A stretch of DNA of 64,000 bases from Falsiroseomonas sp050563545 (GTDB lineage Bacteria; Pseudomonadota; Alphaproteobacteria; Acetobacterales; Acetobacteraceae): positions 24,658-88,657 of the forward strand of contig NZ_JBNXUM010000029.1 of the NCBI RefSeq assembly GCF_050563545.1, in the 5' to 3' direction. Below the pieces are notes generated by a model. The model saw only the letters and a program-made list of their open reading frames with translations, searched no databases and was not told the origin of the DNA. The translations under genes and the position numbers were made by a program. Of the stretch, positions 33,216 through 41,697 are shown one piece after another (the stretch's first letter is position 1; each line of letters begins with the position of its first letter).

Positions 33216-33854
33216 ATGCACACGGATGACCTGATCCGCCACCTCGCCCAGGGGCTCGCCCCCGTGCGGCGGGTCCCGTCGCCCTGGAGCGCGGCGGCGT
33301 CCTGGCTCCTGCTCGCGCTGATCGTGCTCGGCATCTGCGTCGCGGTCTCCGGCTTCCGGCACGACCTGGCGGAGCGGCTGATGCTGACGGAGGAGCGGAT
33401 CAACCTGGCGGCCGCGCTGCTGACAGGGCTCGCCGCCGCGGTGGCGGCGTTCCAGCTCGCGCTTCCGGACCGCAGCGGGCGCTGGGCGCTGCTGCCCCTG
33501 CCCTTCGCGGCGCTGTGGCTTTCGGGGCTGGGCTGGGGCTGCCTGCGCGACCTGGCGGAGGACGGCACGCTCGGGCTCGGCACCAGCTTCGGCTGCCTGC
33601 GCTTCATCATCGCCTTCGGCGTGCCGCTGACCGCGGCGATGCTGTGGATGACGCGGCATGCCGGCCCGATCCGGCCTGCCCCGGTCGCCGCGCTCGGCGG
33701 GCTCGCCGCGGCCGCGACGGCGTCGGTCGGGCTTTCGCTCGTGCACCACCTCGATGCGGCCGCGATGGTACTGATATGGCATGGCGGCTCGATCGCGATC
33801 GTCACGCTGGGAGCGTGGCTGCTCGGTCCGCGCGCGATGCGCGCGATGACCTGA
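33216..33854 (+). CDS. nrsF: NrsF family membrane anti-sigma factor
   Basis: The 212-residue protein has six predicted membrane helices and a short cytoplasmic N-terminus (MHTDDLIRHLAQGLAPVRRV), the region that binds the sigma factor. The helices are separated by short loops, with HDLAERLMLTEERIN between helices 1 and 2 and Cys residues in LGWGCLRDLAED and GTSFGCLRFIIA that could be redox- or metal-sensing, as reported for NrsF of Caulobacter. Its start is 5 bases after the sigma gene. It holds the sigma factor inactive at the inner membrane until stress. The family call (DUF1109/NrsF) rests on length, helix count and context. Confidence 0.88.
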   Translation: MHTDDLIRHLAQGLAPVRRVPSPWSAAASWLLLALIVLGICVAVSGFRHDLAERLMLTEERINLAAALLTGLAAAVAAFQLALPDRSGRWALLPLPFAALWLSGLGWGCLRDLAEDGTLGLGTSFGCLRFIIAFGVPLTAAMLWMTRHAGPIRPAPVAALGGLAAAATASVGLSLVHHLDAAAMVLIWHGGSIAIVTLGAWLLGPRAMRAMT

Positions 33855-33913
33855 GGCCCCGGCGCCGCGCCCTCCTCGCGCGACAACCTGCAGCCTGGAC
33901 TACGGGGACTACG

Positions 33914-34132
33914 ATGACAGCACGAAGCGCAGAGATCCTGCTGACGGCCGCGAGCGGCTATGGACTGGCCGGGCTGCTCGTCGGGCTTGCCTTCCTGCTG
34001 TCCGGGCTGGACCGCGTGGACCCGGCGGCGCGCGGCGCCCATGCCGTCCGCCCCCTCCTGCTGCCGGGCCTCGTGCTGCTCTGGCCCTGGGTCCTGTGGC
34101 GCTGGATCAGCTTCGTCCGGCGCGGGAGCTGA
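33914..34132 (+). CDS. Two-helix membrane microprotein
   Basis: The 72-residue hydrophobic protein has two spans (about residues 11-32 and 47-65) and a loop with SGLDRVDPAARGAHAVRP. The second span contains LLLPGLVLLWPWVLWRWISF, rich in Trp and Leu. No known domain is recognised. It begins 59 bases after nrsF and is followed by another membrane microprotein, then the fused heme/Rieske protein. The order suggests it is a small accessory subunit of that redox complex. The ATG at 33914 is the only sensible start. Confidence 0.72.
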   Translation: MTARSAEILLTAASGYGLAGLLVGLAFLLSGLDRVDPAARGAHAVRPLLLPGLVLLWPWVLWRWISFVRRGS

Positions 34133-34137
34133 GCCGC

Positions 34138-34287
34138 ATGCGGCTCCGGCACCGGCGGGCGCATTGGCTGGCCTGGTTGCTGCTGGCGGCGCTGCTGCCA
34201 GCGCTGCTGATCGCGGCCTTCGCTACCGGGCGCCCGCCACCGGAGGAAGCGCCGCGGCGCATCGCCGCGCCGGAGCGTCCGGCATGA
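34138..34287 (+). CDS. Single-span membrane microprotein
   Basis: This 49-residue protein has a basic N-terminus (MRLRHRRAHW), one strong membrane span (LAWLLLAALLPALLIAAFA), and a short Pro/Glu-rich tail. It starts 5 bases after the previous microprotein stop, and its own stop overlaps the ATG of the heme/Rieske gene by 4 bases, so all three are translated as a set. Below most automated gene-length limits, it would easily be missed. Function unknown; a subunit or assembly factor for the downstream redox protein is inferred from position. Confidence 0.68.
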   Translation: MRLRHRRAHWLAWLLLAALLPALLIAAFATGRPPPEEAPRRIAAPERPA

Positions 34288-36104
34288 GCGCGCGCCTCCT
34301 CCCGGTCAGCTGGACGCCGGCCAAGCGCATCTACGACCTGGTCCTAGCCGCGGGCGTCGCCGGCTACATCCTGGCATTCCTGCATCTGGCGCCCCGCCTC
34401 GGCGATCCGGACCAGGCGCTGGACGGCCAGAGCCTCGCCATGAAGGCCTATGGGAGCTGCGCCTTCCTGCTGCTGACGCTGGCGCTGGTGATCGGGCCGC
34501 TGGCGCGGCTCGATCCGCGGCTGCTGCCGCTGCTCTACAACCGTCGCCATCTCGGCGTCGTGACCTTCCTCGTCGCGCTGTCGCACGCGATCGAGGTGCT
34601 GGGCTGGCACTTCGCCTACAGCCCGACGCCGCCGCTGGTGGCGATGCTGTCGAGCGAGCCGGTGCCCGGCGCAGCGCCGGGGCTGCCCTTCGTCTCGCTC
34701 GGCCTGCTCGCCCTGCTGATCCTCTTTGCGCTGGCGGCGACGAGCCATGACGCCTGGCTCTCCCTCCTCGGGCCGCCGGGCTGGAAGGCGCTGCACATGG
34801 CGATCTACCCGGCCTATGCGCTGGTCGTCGCGCATGTCGCCTTCGGCGCGCTGCAGGACGGCGCGAGCCCGGTGCTGGCGGCTGTCGTGGTCGGGGCCGC
34901 GCTCGGCGTTGCGGCGTTGCATCTCGCCGCTGCCTGGCGCGGCCGCGCCGGCGACGCGGCCGTGGCGGGCACGCCCTGGGTGGACGCCGGGCCCGCCGCC
35001 GCTGTGCCGGAAGGTCGCGCCATCGTCGTCCGGCCAGAGGGCGGCGAGGCGGTGGCGATCTTCCGCCACGGGAACCGGCTTTCCGCCGTGACCAATCTCT
35101 GCGCGCACCAGAACGGCCCGCTCGGCGAGGGCCGGATCGTGGATGGCTGCATCACCTGCCCCTGGCACGGCTTCCAGTACCGCCCGGAGGATGGCTGCGC
35201 ACCGCCGCCCTACACCGAGAAGCTCGCGACCTACCGGCTGGCGCTTGCCGGCGACCGCCTGCTGCTCGACCCGCGCCCGAACCCGCCGGGGACGCGGGTG
35301 GAGCCGCTGGCGCTTGCACTGCCACTGCCGCCCGCCGGCGCCGCCGCGCCGGAGCCCTTCTTCATCGGCTGGGCCCGTTCCCTCGATCCCGCGCTGCGCC
35401 GCGTCGTGCTGCTGGCGGCGCTGGGCTTCGCGCTCGGCATGCCGGCGCTCGGCGTCGTGCTCGGCGCGACGGCGGGCGATGCGGCGGGCCCCACCTTTGC
35501 CACGGTCCCGGGCGAGGCTGTGCTGCCCGACCTTCCCGCCCCGGCCGCACTGCGCGGCGTGCTGCTCGACGGCCCCTATCCGCTGCTGCACCTGCCCGCG
35601 GAGACGCCGGGCGGGCGCAGCCGCACCCTGCTGCTGGCCCGCGACGGCAAGCTCGGCGCGCAGCCGGACGCGCGGGCGCTGCACGGGCGGCTGGTCTCGG
35701 CGGAGGGCTTCGTCCTGCGCCGCGGCACGATCGAGATGCTGGTCGCCGGCGAGCCCCTCAAGCCGGTGGCGGACACGCCAGGCCCGGCCGTCCCGGCGCC
35801 GGTGCCGCTCGGCCGCTGGCGCCTCCAGGGCGAGATCTGCGACGGCAAATGCGCCGCCGGCGGCATGCGGCCGGGCACCGGCATCGGGCACCGCGCCTGC
35901 GCGACGCTTTGCCTGGACGGCGAGCTGCCGGCGGTCTTCGTCCCGAGCCGCCCGGTCGCGGGCCACGGCTTCCTGCTGCTCGGCGATGCCGCCGGCGGGC
36001 CGGCGCTGCCGGCCTTCCGCGACCTCGTCGGGCGGCGCGTCACGCTGGAGGGCGAGGTGGAGCGGCTCGGCGATATCCTCGTCTTCCGGGCTGCGCGGCC
36101 ATGA
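34284..36104 (+). CDS. Fused ferric-reductase-like heme membrane protein with Rieske 2Fe-2S and Cys-rich C-terminal domain
   Basis: The 606-residue protein has four parts. Residues 1-215 form a ferric-reductase-type helix bundle; His101, His109, His171 and His184 are candidate heme ligands. Residues 240-330 hold a Rieske domain with C273-x-H275 and C292-x2-H295. A further membrane helix spans about 371-397. The C-terminal part (505-606) has C519-x3-C523 and H536-x2-C539-x3-C543, a possible metal or disulfide site. It is therefore a transmembrane electron-transfer protein, heme to 2Fe-2S. The start overlaps the upstream microprotein by 4 bases, and its stop overlaps the next gene by 4. SigF control is inferred. 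Confidence 0.85.
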   Translation: MSARLLPVSWTPAKRIYDLVLAAGVAGYILAFLHLAPRLGDPDQALDGQSLAMKAYGSCAFLLLTLALVIGPLARLDPRLLPLLYNRRHLGVVTFLVALSHAIEVLGWHFAYSPTPPLVAMLSSEPVPGAAPGLPFVSLGLLALLILFALAATSHDAWLSLLGPPGWKALHMAIYPAYALVVAHVAFGALQDGASPVLAAVVVGAALGVAALHLAAAWRGRAGDAAVAGTPWVDAGPAAAVPEGRAIVVRPEGGEAVAIFRHGNRLSAVTNLCAHQNGPLGEGRIVDGCITCPWHGFQYRPEDGCAPPPYTEKLATYRLALAGDRLLLDPRPNPPGTRVEPLALALPLPPAGAAAPEPFFIGWARSLDPALRRVVLLAALGFALGMPALGVVLGATAGDAAGPTFATVPGEAVLPDLPAPAALRGVLLDGPYPLLHLPAETPGGRSRTLLLARDGKLGAQPDARALHGRLVSAEGFVLRRGTIEMLVAGEPLKPVADTPGPAVPAPVPLGRWRLQGEICDGKCAAGGMRPGTGIGHRACATLCLDGELPAVFVPSRPVAGHGFLLLGDAAGGPALPAFRDLVGRRVTLEGEVERLGDILVFRAARP

Positions 36105-36310
36105 GGTCGAGGCTGCTGACCCTGGCGGCGCTCGTGGCCTGCTGGCCGGCCTGGGTCGCCTCGGGCCTCGCGGTGGACCTGCTCGCGCCCGCGGGCACCG
36201 AATTCCTGCTGCGATGCGTGCTTTGCCTGCTCGCGCTCGGCCTGCTCGGCCGCGCGATCGACGGTGACGACGGCACAGGGACGGAGGAAGGGGATGGTGG
36301 ACATGGATGA
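36101..36310 (+). CDS. Small membrane protein downstream of the Rieske fusion
   Basis: The 69-residue product has two hydrophobic stretches (about residues 4-20 and 35-52), the first possibly a signal anchor, with Cys14, Cys39 and Cys42, then an acidic Gly/Asp-rich tail (DGDDGTGTEEGDGG). It overlaps the fusion gene by 4 bases (ATGA), so it is translated with it, and its end overlaps the SDR start by 17 bases. It is not a known family to me. It may be another small partner of the heme/Rieske protein. Confidence 0.6.
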   Translation: MRSRLLTLAALVACWPAWVASGLAVDLLAPAGTEFLLRCVLCLLALGLLGRAIDGDDGTGTEEGDGGHG

Positions 36311-37016
36311 GCGCATGCCGGCGGTTGCGCTGGTGACCGGCGCGGCCGGCAATCTCGGCCGCGCGGTCTCGGCGATCCTGGCCGCGCGCGGGACGGCGGT
36401 GATCGCGCTCGACCGCGTCGCGGCGCCGCTCGAGGCGATGCTCGCCGGCCTGCCGGAGCCCGGCCGCCACGTCGCGCTGCCCGGCCTGGACCTCGGCGAG
36501 ACAGCGGATTGCGACCGCGCGGCGGCCGAGGCCATCGCGCGCTTCGGGCGGCTCGACGGCGTGGTGCACACGGTCGGCGGCTTCGACGCCGCACCGATCG
36601 AAGCGGGCGATGCGGCCCTGTTCGAGCGGATGTTCCGCCTGAACCTGCTGACCACGGCGAACCTGTTCCGCGCGGCGATCGCGGTGATGCGGCCGCGCGG
36701 GCGCGGCAGCCTGGTGGCGACCGGCGCCATGGCCGCGCTGCGCGCGCCGGCGGGGCTCGCGGCCTACAGCGCCTCCAAGGCGGGCGTGCTGCGTCTGGTG
36801 GAAGCCTATGCCGAGGAGCTGAAGCCGACGGGCCTGCGGGTCAACGCGCTGCTGCCCGGCACGCTCGACACGCCGCAGAACCGCGCCGCGATGCCCGGCG
36901 CCGATACATCCGGCTGGGTGGCCCCGTCGCAGATCGCGGAGGCCGCCGCCTTCCTGCTGTCGGACGCGGCCTCCGGCATCACCGGCGCGCTGCTCCCGGT
37001 CACCGCGCGCGGCTGA
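36294..37016 (+). CDS. Short-chain dehydrogenase/reductase
   Basis: The 240-residue SDR starts at an ATG with GGAGG 6 bases upstream. It has the nucleotide motif ALVTGAAGNLGRAVS, the GRLDGVVHTVGGFD region where the classical NNAG is altered, and the catalytic Ser/Tyr/Lys with YSASKAGVLRLVEAY at about residues 157-171. The cofactor and substrate are not evident. Its start overlaps the preceding small membrane protein, making it the last member of the sigF module. It may protect or regenerate a reduced compound used by the redox protein, but that is only a guess. Confidence 0.86.
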   Translation: MVDMDERMPAVALVTGAAGNLGRAVSAILAARGTAVIALDRVAAPLEAMLAGLPEPGRHVALPGLDLGETADCDRAAAEAIARFGRLDGVVHTVGGFDAAPIEAGDAALFERMFRLNLLTTANLFRAAIAVMRPRGRGSLVATGAMAALRAPAGLAAYSASKAGVLRLVEAYAEELKPTGLRVNALLPGTLDTPQNRAAMPGADTSGWVAPSQIAEAAAFLLSDAASGITGALLPVTARG

Positions 37017-37107
37017 TACCCGGCGTCACCGCCGCGCGCGGGACGCCAAGGTCGAGGAACCGGAGGCGTTGCCGGCGAAACACATCCGCGACAGCTACCC
37101 GGCGGGA

Positions 37108-37138
37108 GCATATCCATTCACGATAGTATTTCACCCAC
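37108..37138 (+). promoter_or_regulatory. A/T-rich patch before putA, possible promoter or regulator site
   Basis: This stretch (GAGCATATCCATTCACGATA, then a TTT-containing part) is unusually A/T-rich for the window and lies about 90 bp before putA, where a promoter and an Lrp/PutR-type activator site would be expected. Only composition supports it. Confidence 0.35.
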
Positions 37139-37154
37139 TCCGGGGAGCCCTCCG

Positions 37155-37214
37155 ATGCCCGTCATCCCCTTCGAACTCTCGGCCGGCCGCTTCCTCGACG
37201 AGCCCAAGGACTAG
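37155..37214 (+). CDS. Possible 19-codon leader peptide upstream of putA
   Basis: An ATG at 37155 with GGGAG upstream opens a short frame reading MPVIPFELSAGRFLDEPKD and ends in TAG 8 bases before the putA ATG. It is acidic at the end and unlike known leaders. It could couple or tune putA translation, be the stump of a lost gene, or be chance. Confidence 0.3.
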   Translation: MPVIPFELSAGRFLDEPKD

Positions 37215-37222
37215 GCCCGGTC

Positions 37223-40200
37223 ATGCCGACCGCCCCGTCCGCGGCACGGCTCGGCCCGGTGGCGCCGGCGGAGGCCCCGCTCGTGCTCGCGCTGGCCGAT
37301 GCGGCGGCGCTGCCGGCGGAGGCCGCCGCGCGCGTCGCGACCGAGGCTGCTGGCCTGGTGCGCCACCTCCGCGGCGCGGCGCGTCCGGGCATGCTCGAGA
37401 CCTTCCTGGCGGAATACGGGCTGTCCACCGAGGAAGGCGTCGCGCTGATGTGCCTGGCGGAGGCGCTGCTGCGCGTGCCGGACAACGCCACGGCCGATGC
37501 GCTGATCCGCGACAAGATCGCCGGCGCCGACTGGTCGCGCCATCTCGGCCGGTCCGCCTCTCCGCTGGTGAATGCCTCGACCTGGGCGCTGATGCTGACC
37601 GGGCGCGTGCTGGGCGAGCCCGGCATGGACGTGACCGGCGCGGCGCGGCGGCTGCTGCGCAGGCTTGGCGAGCCGGTGGTCCGCACCGCCGTGGCGCAGG
37701 CGATGCGGCTGCTGGGCGAGCAGTTCGTGCTCGGCCACGACATCGAGGACGCGATCGCCGTCGCCGCCCCCCGCGAGGCGGAGGGCTACACCTTCTCCTA
37801 CGACATGCTCGGCGAGGCGGCGCGCACCGCGGCGGATGCGGAGCGCTACCGCCGGGCCTATGCCGCCGCGCTCGACGCCGTCGCCGCGCAGGCGCGGGGC
37901 AATTCCGTCCGCACCAACCCGGGCCTCTCGGTCAAGCTCTCCGCGCTCCATCCGCGCTACGAGACGGCGCAGCGCGCCCGCGTCATGGACGAGCTGGTCC
38001 CGCGCCTGCTCGGCCTCGCGCTCGTTGCGCGCCAGGCGGGGATCGGGCTCAACGTGGACGCCGAGGAGCAGGACCGGCTCGAGCTCTCGCTCGACGTGAT
38101 CGAGGCCGTCTTGCGCGATCCCGGCCTGGCCGGCTGGGACGGCTTCGGCGTGGTGGTGCAGGCCTATGGCAAGCGCGCGCCGGCCGTCATCGACTGGCTG
38201 GAAGAGACGGCGACGACGCTCGACCGGCGGCTGATGGTGCGGCTGGTCAAGGGCGCCTACTGGGACAGCGAGATCAAGCACGCCCAAACGCTCGGCCTGG
38301 CGGGCTTTCCCGTCTTCACGCGGAAGGCGCATACCGACGTCTCCTGGCTAGCCTGCGCGAAGCGGCTGCTGGGCGCGCGCGCGCGGCTCTACCCGCAATT
38401 CGCCACGCACAACGCGCACAGCGCGGCCAGCGTCGTGGAGATGGCCGGCGGCGACACCGAGGGCTACGAGTTCCAGCGCCTGCACGGCATGGGCGAGGCG
38501 CTGCACGCCGAGTTGCGCCGCCGGCACGGCACGCGCTGCCGCATCTATGCCCCGGTCGGCGTGCATCGCGACCTGCTGGCCTATCTGGTGCGCCGGCTGC
38601 TGGAGAACGGCGCCAATTCCTCCTTCGTGCATCGCGTGCTGGATCCCCGCGTGCCGGTGGAGGCAGCGGTCGGCGATCCCGTGGCGGAGGCGCGCGAGGA
38701 TGGCGGCACGCCGCATCCCCGCGTCGCGCTGCCGGCGGCGCTCTATGGCGCGGAGCGGCGGAATTCGTCGGGCTGGAACCTGAACGAGCCTTCCGAGGCC
38801 GAGGCCCTGGAACGGGCGATGGCGCCGTGGCGGCATGCCAGCTGGACCGTTGGCGCCGCCGGGTCCGGCACGCCGCTCCGCAATCCCGCCGATCCGCGCG
38901 ACGTCGTCGGCACGGTGATGGAGGCGGATGCGGCGGCCGCGCGCGCCGCGCTGGACGCCGCCGCGGCCGCCGCGCCCGGCTGGGCCGCGCTGCCCGTCGC
39001 GGCGCGCGCCGATGCGCTCTTCCGCGCCGCCGACCTGTTCGAGGCGCAGGCGCCCGAGCTGATGGCGCTCGCCGTGCGGGAGGCCGGCAAGACGCGCGCC
39101 GACGCGGTCGCCGAGCTGCGCGAGGCCGTGGATTTCCTGCGCCACTACGCCGCCGAGGGCGTACCGGGCACGCCGCGCGGCGTCGCCTTCTGCGTCTCGC
39201 CCTGGAACTTCCCGCTCGCGATCTTCACGGGGCAGGTCGCGGCGGCGCTGGTGACGGGCAACGCGGTGCTGGCCAAGCCCGCCGAGCAGACGCCGCTGAT
39301 CGCCGCGCGCGCCGTGGCGCTGCTGCACGAAGCCGGCGTGCCGCGCGACGCGCTTCACCTGCTGGCGGGGGACGGGCCGATGCTCGGCGCGGCCGTGCTC
39401 GCCGACCCGCGCATTGGCGTCGTCGCCTTCACCGGCTCGATGGCGGCGGCGAAGGCGATCGAGCGCGGGATGGCCGCGCATCTCGCCCCCGGCACGCCGC
39501 TGATCGCCGAGACCGGCGGCGTCAACGCCATGATCGTGGACAGCACCGCCCTGCCCGAGCAGGTGGTGCGCGACGCGCTGGCCTCGGGCTTCCAGTCGGC
39601 CGGGCAGCGCTGCTCCGCTCTGCGGCTGCTCTGCCTGCAGGAGGACGTCGCGGAGCCGATGCTGGCCATGCTGCGCGGCGCGATGCGCGAGCTCGCGATC
39701 GGCGATCCCTGGGCGTTCAGCACCGATGTCGGCCCGATGATCGACGCGGAAGCGCGCGAACGCGTCGCGGCGCATATCCGGCGGCACGAAGCCGGCGGCC
39801 GGGTGCTGGAATGGCTCCGCGCGCCGGCCGGCGGGCACTTCCTCGGCCCCGCGCTGATCCGTCTCGACCGCGTGGAGGACCTGCCGGAGGAGGTGTTCGG
39901 CCCGGTCGTGCATGTCGTCACCTTCGACGCCGCGGAGCTGCCCGGACTCGTCGTGCGCATCAACGCACTGGGCTACGGGCTGACCATGGGCCTGCACACG
40001 CGCGTGGAGGAGCGCGTGCGCTCCGTCGTCGAGCATGCGCGCGTCGGCAACCTCTACGTGAACCGCAACCAGATCGGCGCCGTGGTCGGTGCGCAGCCCT
40101 TCGGCGGCGAGGGGCTCTCGGGCACCGGGCCGAAGGCGGGCGGGCCGCTCTATCTCCGGCGCTTCCAGCGGGATGCGCGGCCGGTCGAGGGGATCGACGG

Positions 40201-40621
40201 CGTGCTGCCGGGACCGGCGGGCGAGGCGAACAGCCTGGCGCTGCATCCGCGCGGACGCGTGCTCTGCCTCGGGCCCGACATCGCGGCGCAGGCGCGCGCG
40301 GCCGGCGCGCTCGGGAATGTCGCGGTCGTGCCCGCGGCCGAGGTCGCGGCGTTGCGCGCGGCGCTCGGACCCGCCATGGCCCTGGCCGGCTGGTCCGACC
40401 GCGGCGCGGCGCTGGCCGATCCGTCGCTCGATGCCGTGCTGGCCGGCGAGGACCTGGACGGCCTGCGCGACGTCGCGATCGCACTGGCCGCGCGGGACGG
40501 CGCGATCGTGCCGCTGCTGGTCGGCGCGCCCGACCCCGCGATGCTGGTGCGCGAACGCACGCTCTCGGTGGACACCACCTCGGCCGGCGGCAACGTCGCG
40601 CTGCTCGCGGAAGCCGCGTGA
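37223..40621 (+). CDS. putA: Bifunctional proline dehydrogenase/L-glutamate gamma-semialdehyde dehydrogenase
   Basis: PutA, 1132 residues, oxidises proline to glutamate in two steps with channelled intermediate. The proline dehydrogenase domain (about residues 60-480) has NPGLSVKLSALHPRYE, RLVKGAYWDSEIKHAQ and ATHNAHSAASV. The aldehyde dehydrogenase domain (about 540-1010) has LIAETGGVNAMIV with the catalytic Glu and SAGQRCSALR with catalytic Cys797. A C-terminal tail ends in SVDTTSAGGNVALLAEAA, typical of the substrate-tunnel-closing domain. There is no N-terminal ribbon-helix-helix DNA-binding domain, so it is not self-regulating like the E. coli protein. Confidence 0.97.
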   Translation: MPTAPSAARLGPVAPAEAPLVLALADAAALPAEAAARVATEAAGLVRHLRGAARPGMLETFLAEYGLSTEEGVALMCLAEALLRVPDNATADALIRDKIAGADWSRHLGRSASPLVNASTWALMLTGRVLGEPGMDVTGAARRLLRRLGEPVVRTAVAQAMRLLGEQFVLGHDIEDAIAVAAPREAEGYTFSYDMLGEAARTAADAERYRRAYAAALDAVAAQARGNSVRTNPGLSVKLSALHPRYETAQRARVMDELVPRLLGLALVARQAGIGLNVDAEEQDRLELSLDVIEAVLRDPGLAGWDGFGVVVQAYGKRAPAVIDWLEETATTLDRRLMVRLVKGAYWDSEIKHAQTLGLAGFPVFTRKAHTDVSWLACAKRLLGARARLYPQFATHNAHSAASVVEMAGGDTEGYEFQRLHGMGEALHAELRRRHGTRCRIYAPVGVHRDLLAYLVRRLLENGANSSFVHRVLDPRVPVEAAVGDPVAEAREDGGTPHPRVALPAALYGAERRNSSGWNLNEPSEAEALERAMAPWRHASWTVGAAGSGTPLRNPADPRDVVGTVMEADAAAARAALDAAAAAAPGWAALPVAARADALFRAADLFEAQAPELMALAVREAGKTRADAVAELREAVDFLRHYAAEGVPGTPRGVAFCVSPWNFPLAIFTGQVAAALVTGNAVLAKPAEQTPLIAARAVALLHEAGVPRDALHLLAGDGPMLGAAVLADPRIGVVAFTGSMAAAKAIERGMAAHLAPGTPLIAETGGVNAMIVDSTALPEQVVRDALASGFQSAGQRCSALRLLCLQEDVAEPMLAMLRGAMRELAIGDPWAFSTDVGPMIDAEARERVAAHIRRHEAGGRVLEWLRAPAGGHFLGPALIRLDRVEDLPEEVFGPVVHVVTFDAAELPGLVVRINALGYGLTMGLHTRVEERVRSVVEHARVGNLYVNRNQIGAVVGAQPFGGEGLSGTGPKAGGPLYLRRFQRDARPVEGIDGVLPGPAGEANSLALHPRGRVLCLGPDIAAQARAAGALGNVAVVPAAEVAALRAALGPAMALAGWSDRGAALADPSLDAVLAGEDLDGLRDVAIALAARDGAIVPLLVGAPDPAMLVRERTLSVDTTSAGGNVALLAEAA

Positions 40622-40648
40622 CCCCGCCGCGCCGCAGCACGCCGAGGC

Positions 40649-41632
40649 CTACTCCAGCCTTATCCCTGCCACCCGCACCACCTCGTTCCATCGCGCGACG
40701 TCGGCGCGCAGGCGCGCCGCGAAGGCCTCCGGTCCCTCGCCCAGCGGGTCGGCGCCGATGCGCTGCATGCGGTCCTGCACCGCGGGGCGTTGCAGCGCCG
40801 CGGCGATGATGCCGTGGATGCGGGCAACGAGCGCCGGCGGCATGCCGCGCGGGCCCATCAGTCCGTTCCAGGTGATCGTCTCGAAGCCCGGCACCTCGGT
40901 GGCGATCGGCGGCACGCCCGGCAGTTGCGGGCTCGGCATCAGGGAGGACACGCCGTGCAGCCGCACCGCGGGGTTGCTCGCATGCGGCACCGCTTCCGAC
41001 AGGTTGGCGAACATGATCGGCGCGTTGCCCGCGATGACGTCGGCCAGCGCCGGAGCGCCGCCGCGATAGGGCACGTGCTCCGCCTGCACGCCGAGCCGTT
41101 GCAGCAGCAGCGCCATGGTCAGGTGCTGGAAGCTGCCGACGCCGCCGGAGGCATAGGCGAAGTGCCCGCTGCGCGCGCGCATCCAGGCGATCAGCGAAGC
41201 GAGGTCGGTCGCCTCCACGCTGCGATGCGTCAGCAGCACGAAGGGGTTGGTGCCGAGGTTGACGATCGCCGTGACGTCGGCGACGGGATCGAAGCGCGGC
41301 GGCTGCGCCATGGCGAACGGCGCCACCGCCAGCACCGCGACGGCCACCATCATCAGGACATGCCCGTCCGGTGCGGCGCGCACCATCTGCTCGGCCGCCA
41401 GCAGTCCGCCGGCGCCGGTGCGGTTCTCCACGACGAAGCTCGAACCCGGCAGCGCTTCCTGCAGCAGCTCGGCCGACAGCCGCGCGAGCCCGTCGGTGTT
41501 CCCGCCCGGCGCGAAAGGCACGAGGATGCGCACCGGCCGGTCGGGCCACGGGGTGGCGGCGGCCTGCTGCGCGCGCGGCGCGGCCGGCCAGGCGAGCAGG
41601 GCGGGCGCGGCGATCAGGGCGCGGCGGTTCAT
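40649..41632 (-). CDS. Bug/TctC-family substrate-binding protein
   Basis: The 327-residue periplasmic protein has a signal peptide (MNRRALIAAPALLAWPAAPRA), PVRILVPFAPGGNTDGLARL, VVENRTGAGGLLAAEQMVRA, YASGGVGSFQHLTMALLLQ and EHVPYRGGAPALADV, all Bug-family marks. The ATG at 41632 is preceded by GGAGA. It is convergent with putA. Like the other Bug genes here it lacks TctA/TctB membrane subunits in the neighbourhood. Ligand unknown, probably an organic acid or amino-acid-like compound. Confidence 0.93.
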   Translation of the reverse strand: MNRRALIAAPALLAWPAAPRAQQAAATPWPDRPVRILVPFAPGGNTDGLARLSAELLQEALPGSSFVVENRTGAGGLLAAEQMVRAAPDGHVLMMVAVAVLAVAPFAMAQPPRFDPVADVTAIVNLGTNPFVLLTHRSVEATDLASLIAWMRARSGHFAYASGGVGSFQHLTMALLLQRLGVQAEHVPYRGGAPALADVIAGNAPIMFANLSEAVPHASNPAVRLHGVSSLMPSPQLPGVPPIATEVPGFETITWNGLMGPRGMPPALVARIHGIIAAALQRPAVQDRMQRIGADPLGEGPEAFAARLRADVARWNEVVRVAGIRLE

Positions 41633-41697
41633 CGTCGTCTCCGGCGGGTCGCCGCGGGGATGTGCAGGCAAGGGCCCGGCCGCGCAAGGGCCCGGCG

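Noticed and set aside
34344..36569. 741-codon minus-strand frame opposite the Rieske fusion
   Set aside because: The plus strand has heme and Rieske ligands in proper order; the minus frame has no recognisable domain.
38348..40246. 632-codon minus-strand frame inside putA
   Set aside because: Antisense to strongly conserved proline/aldehyde dehydrogenase motifs; composition is that of GC-rich shadow frames.
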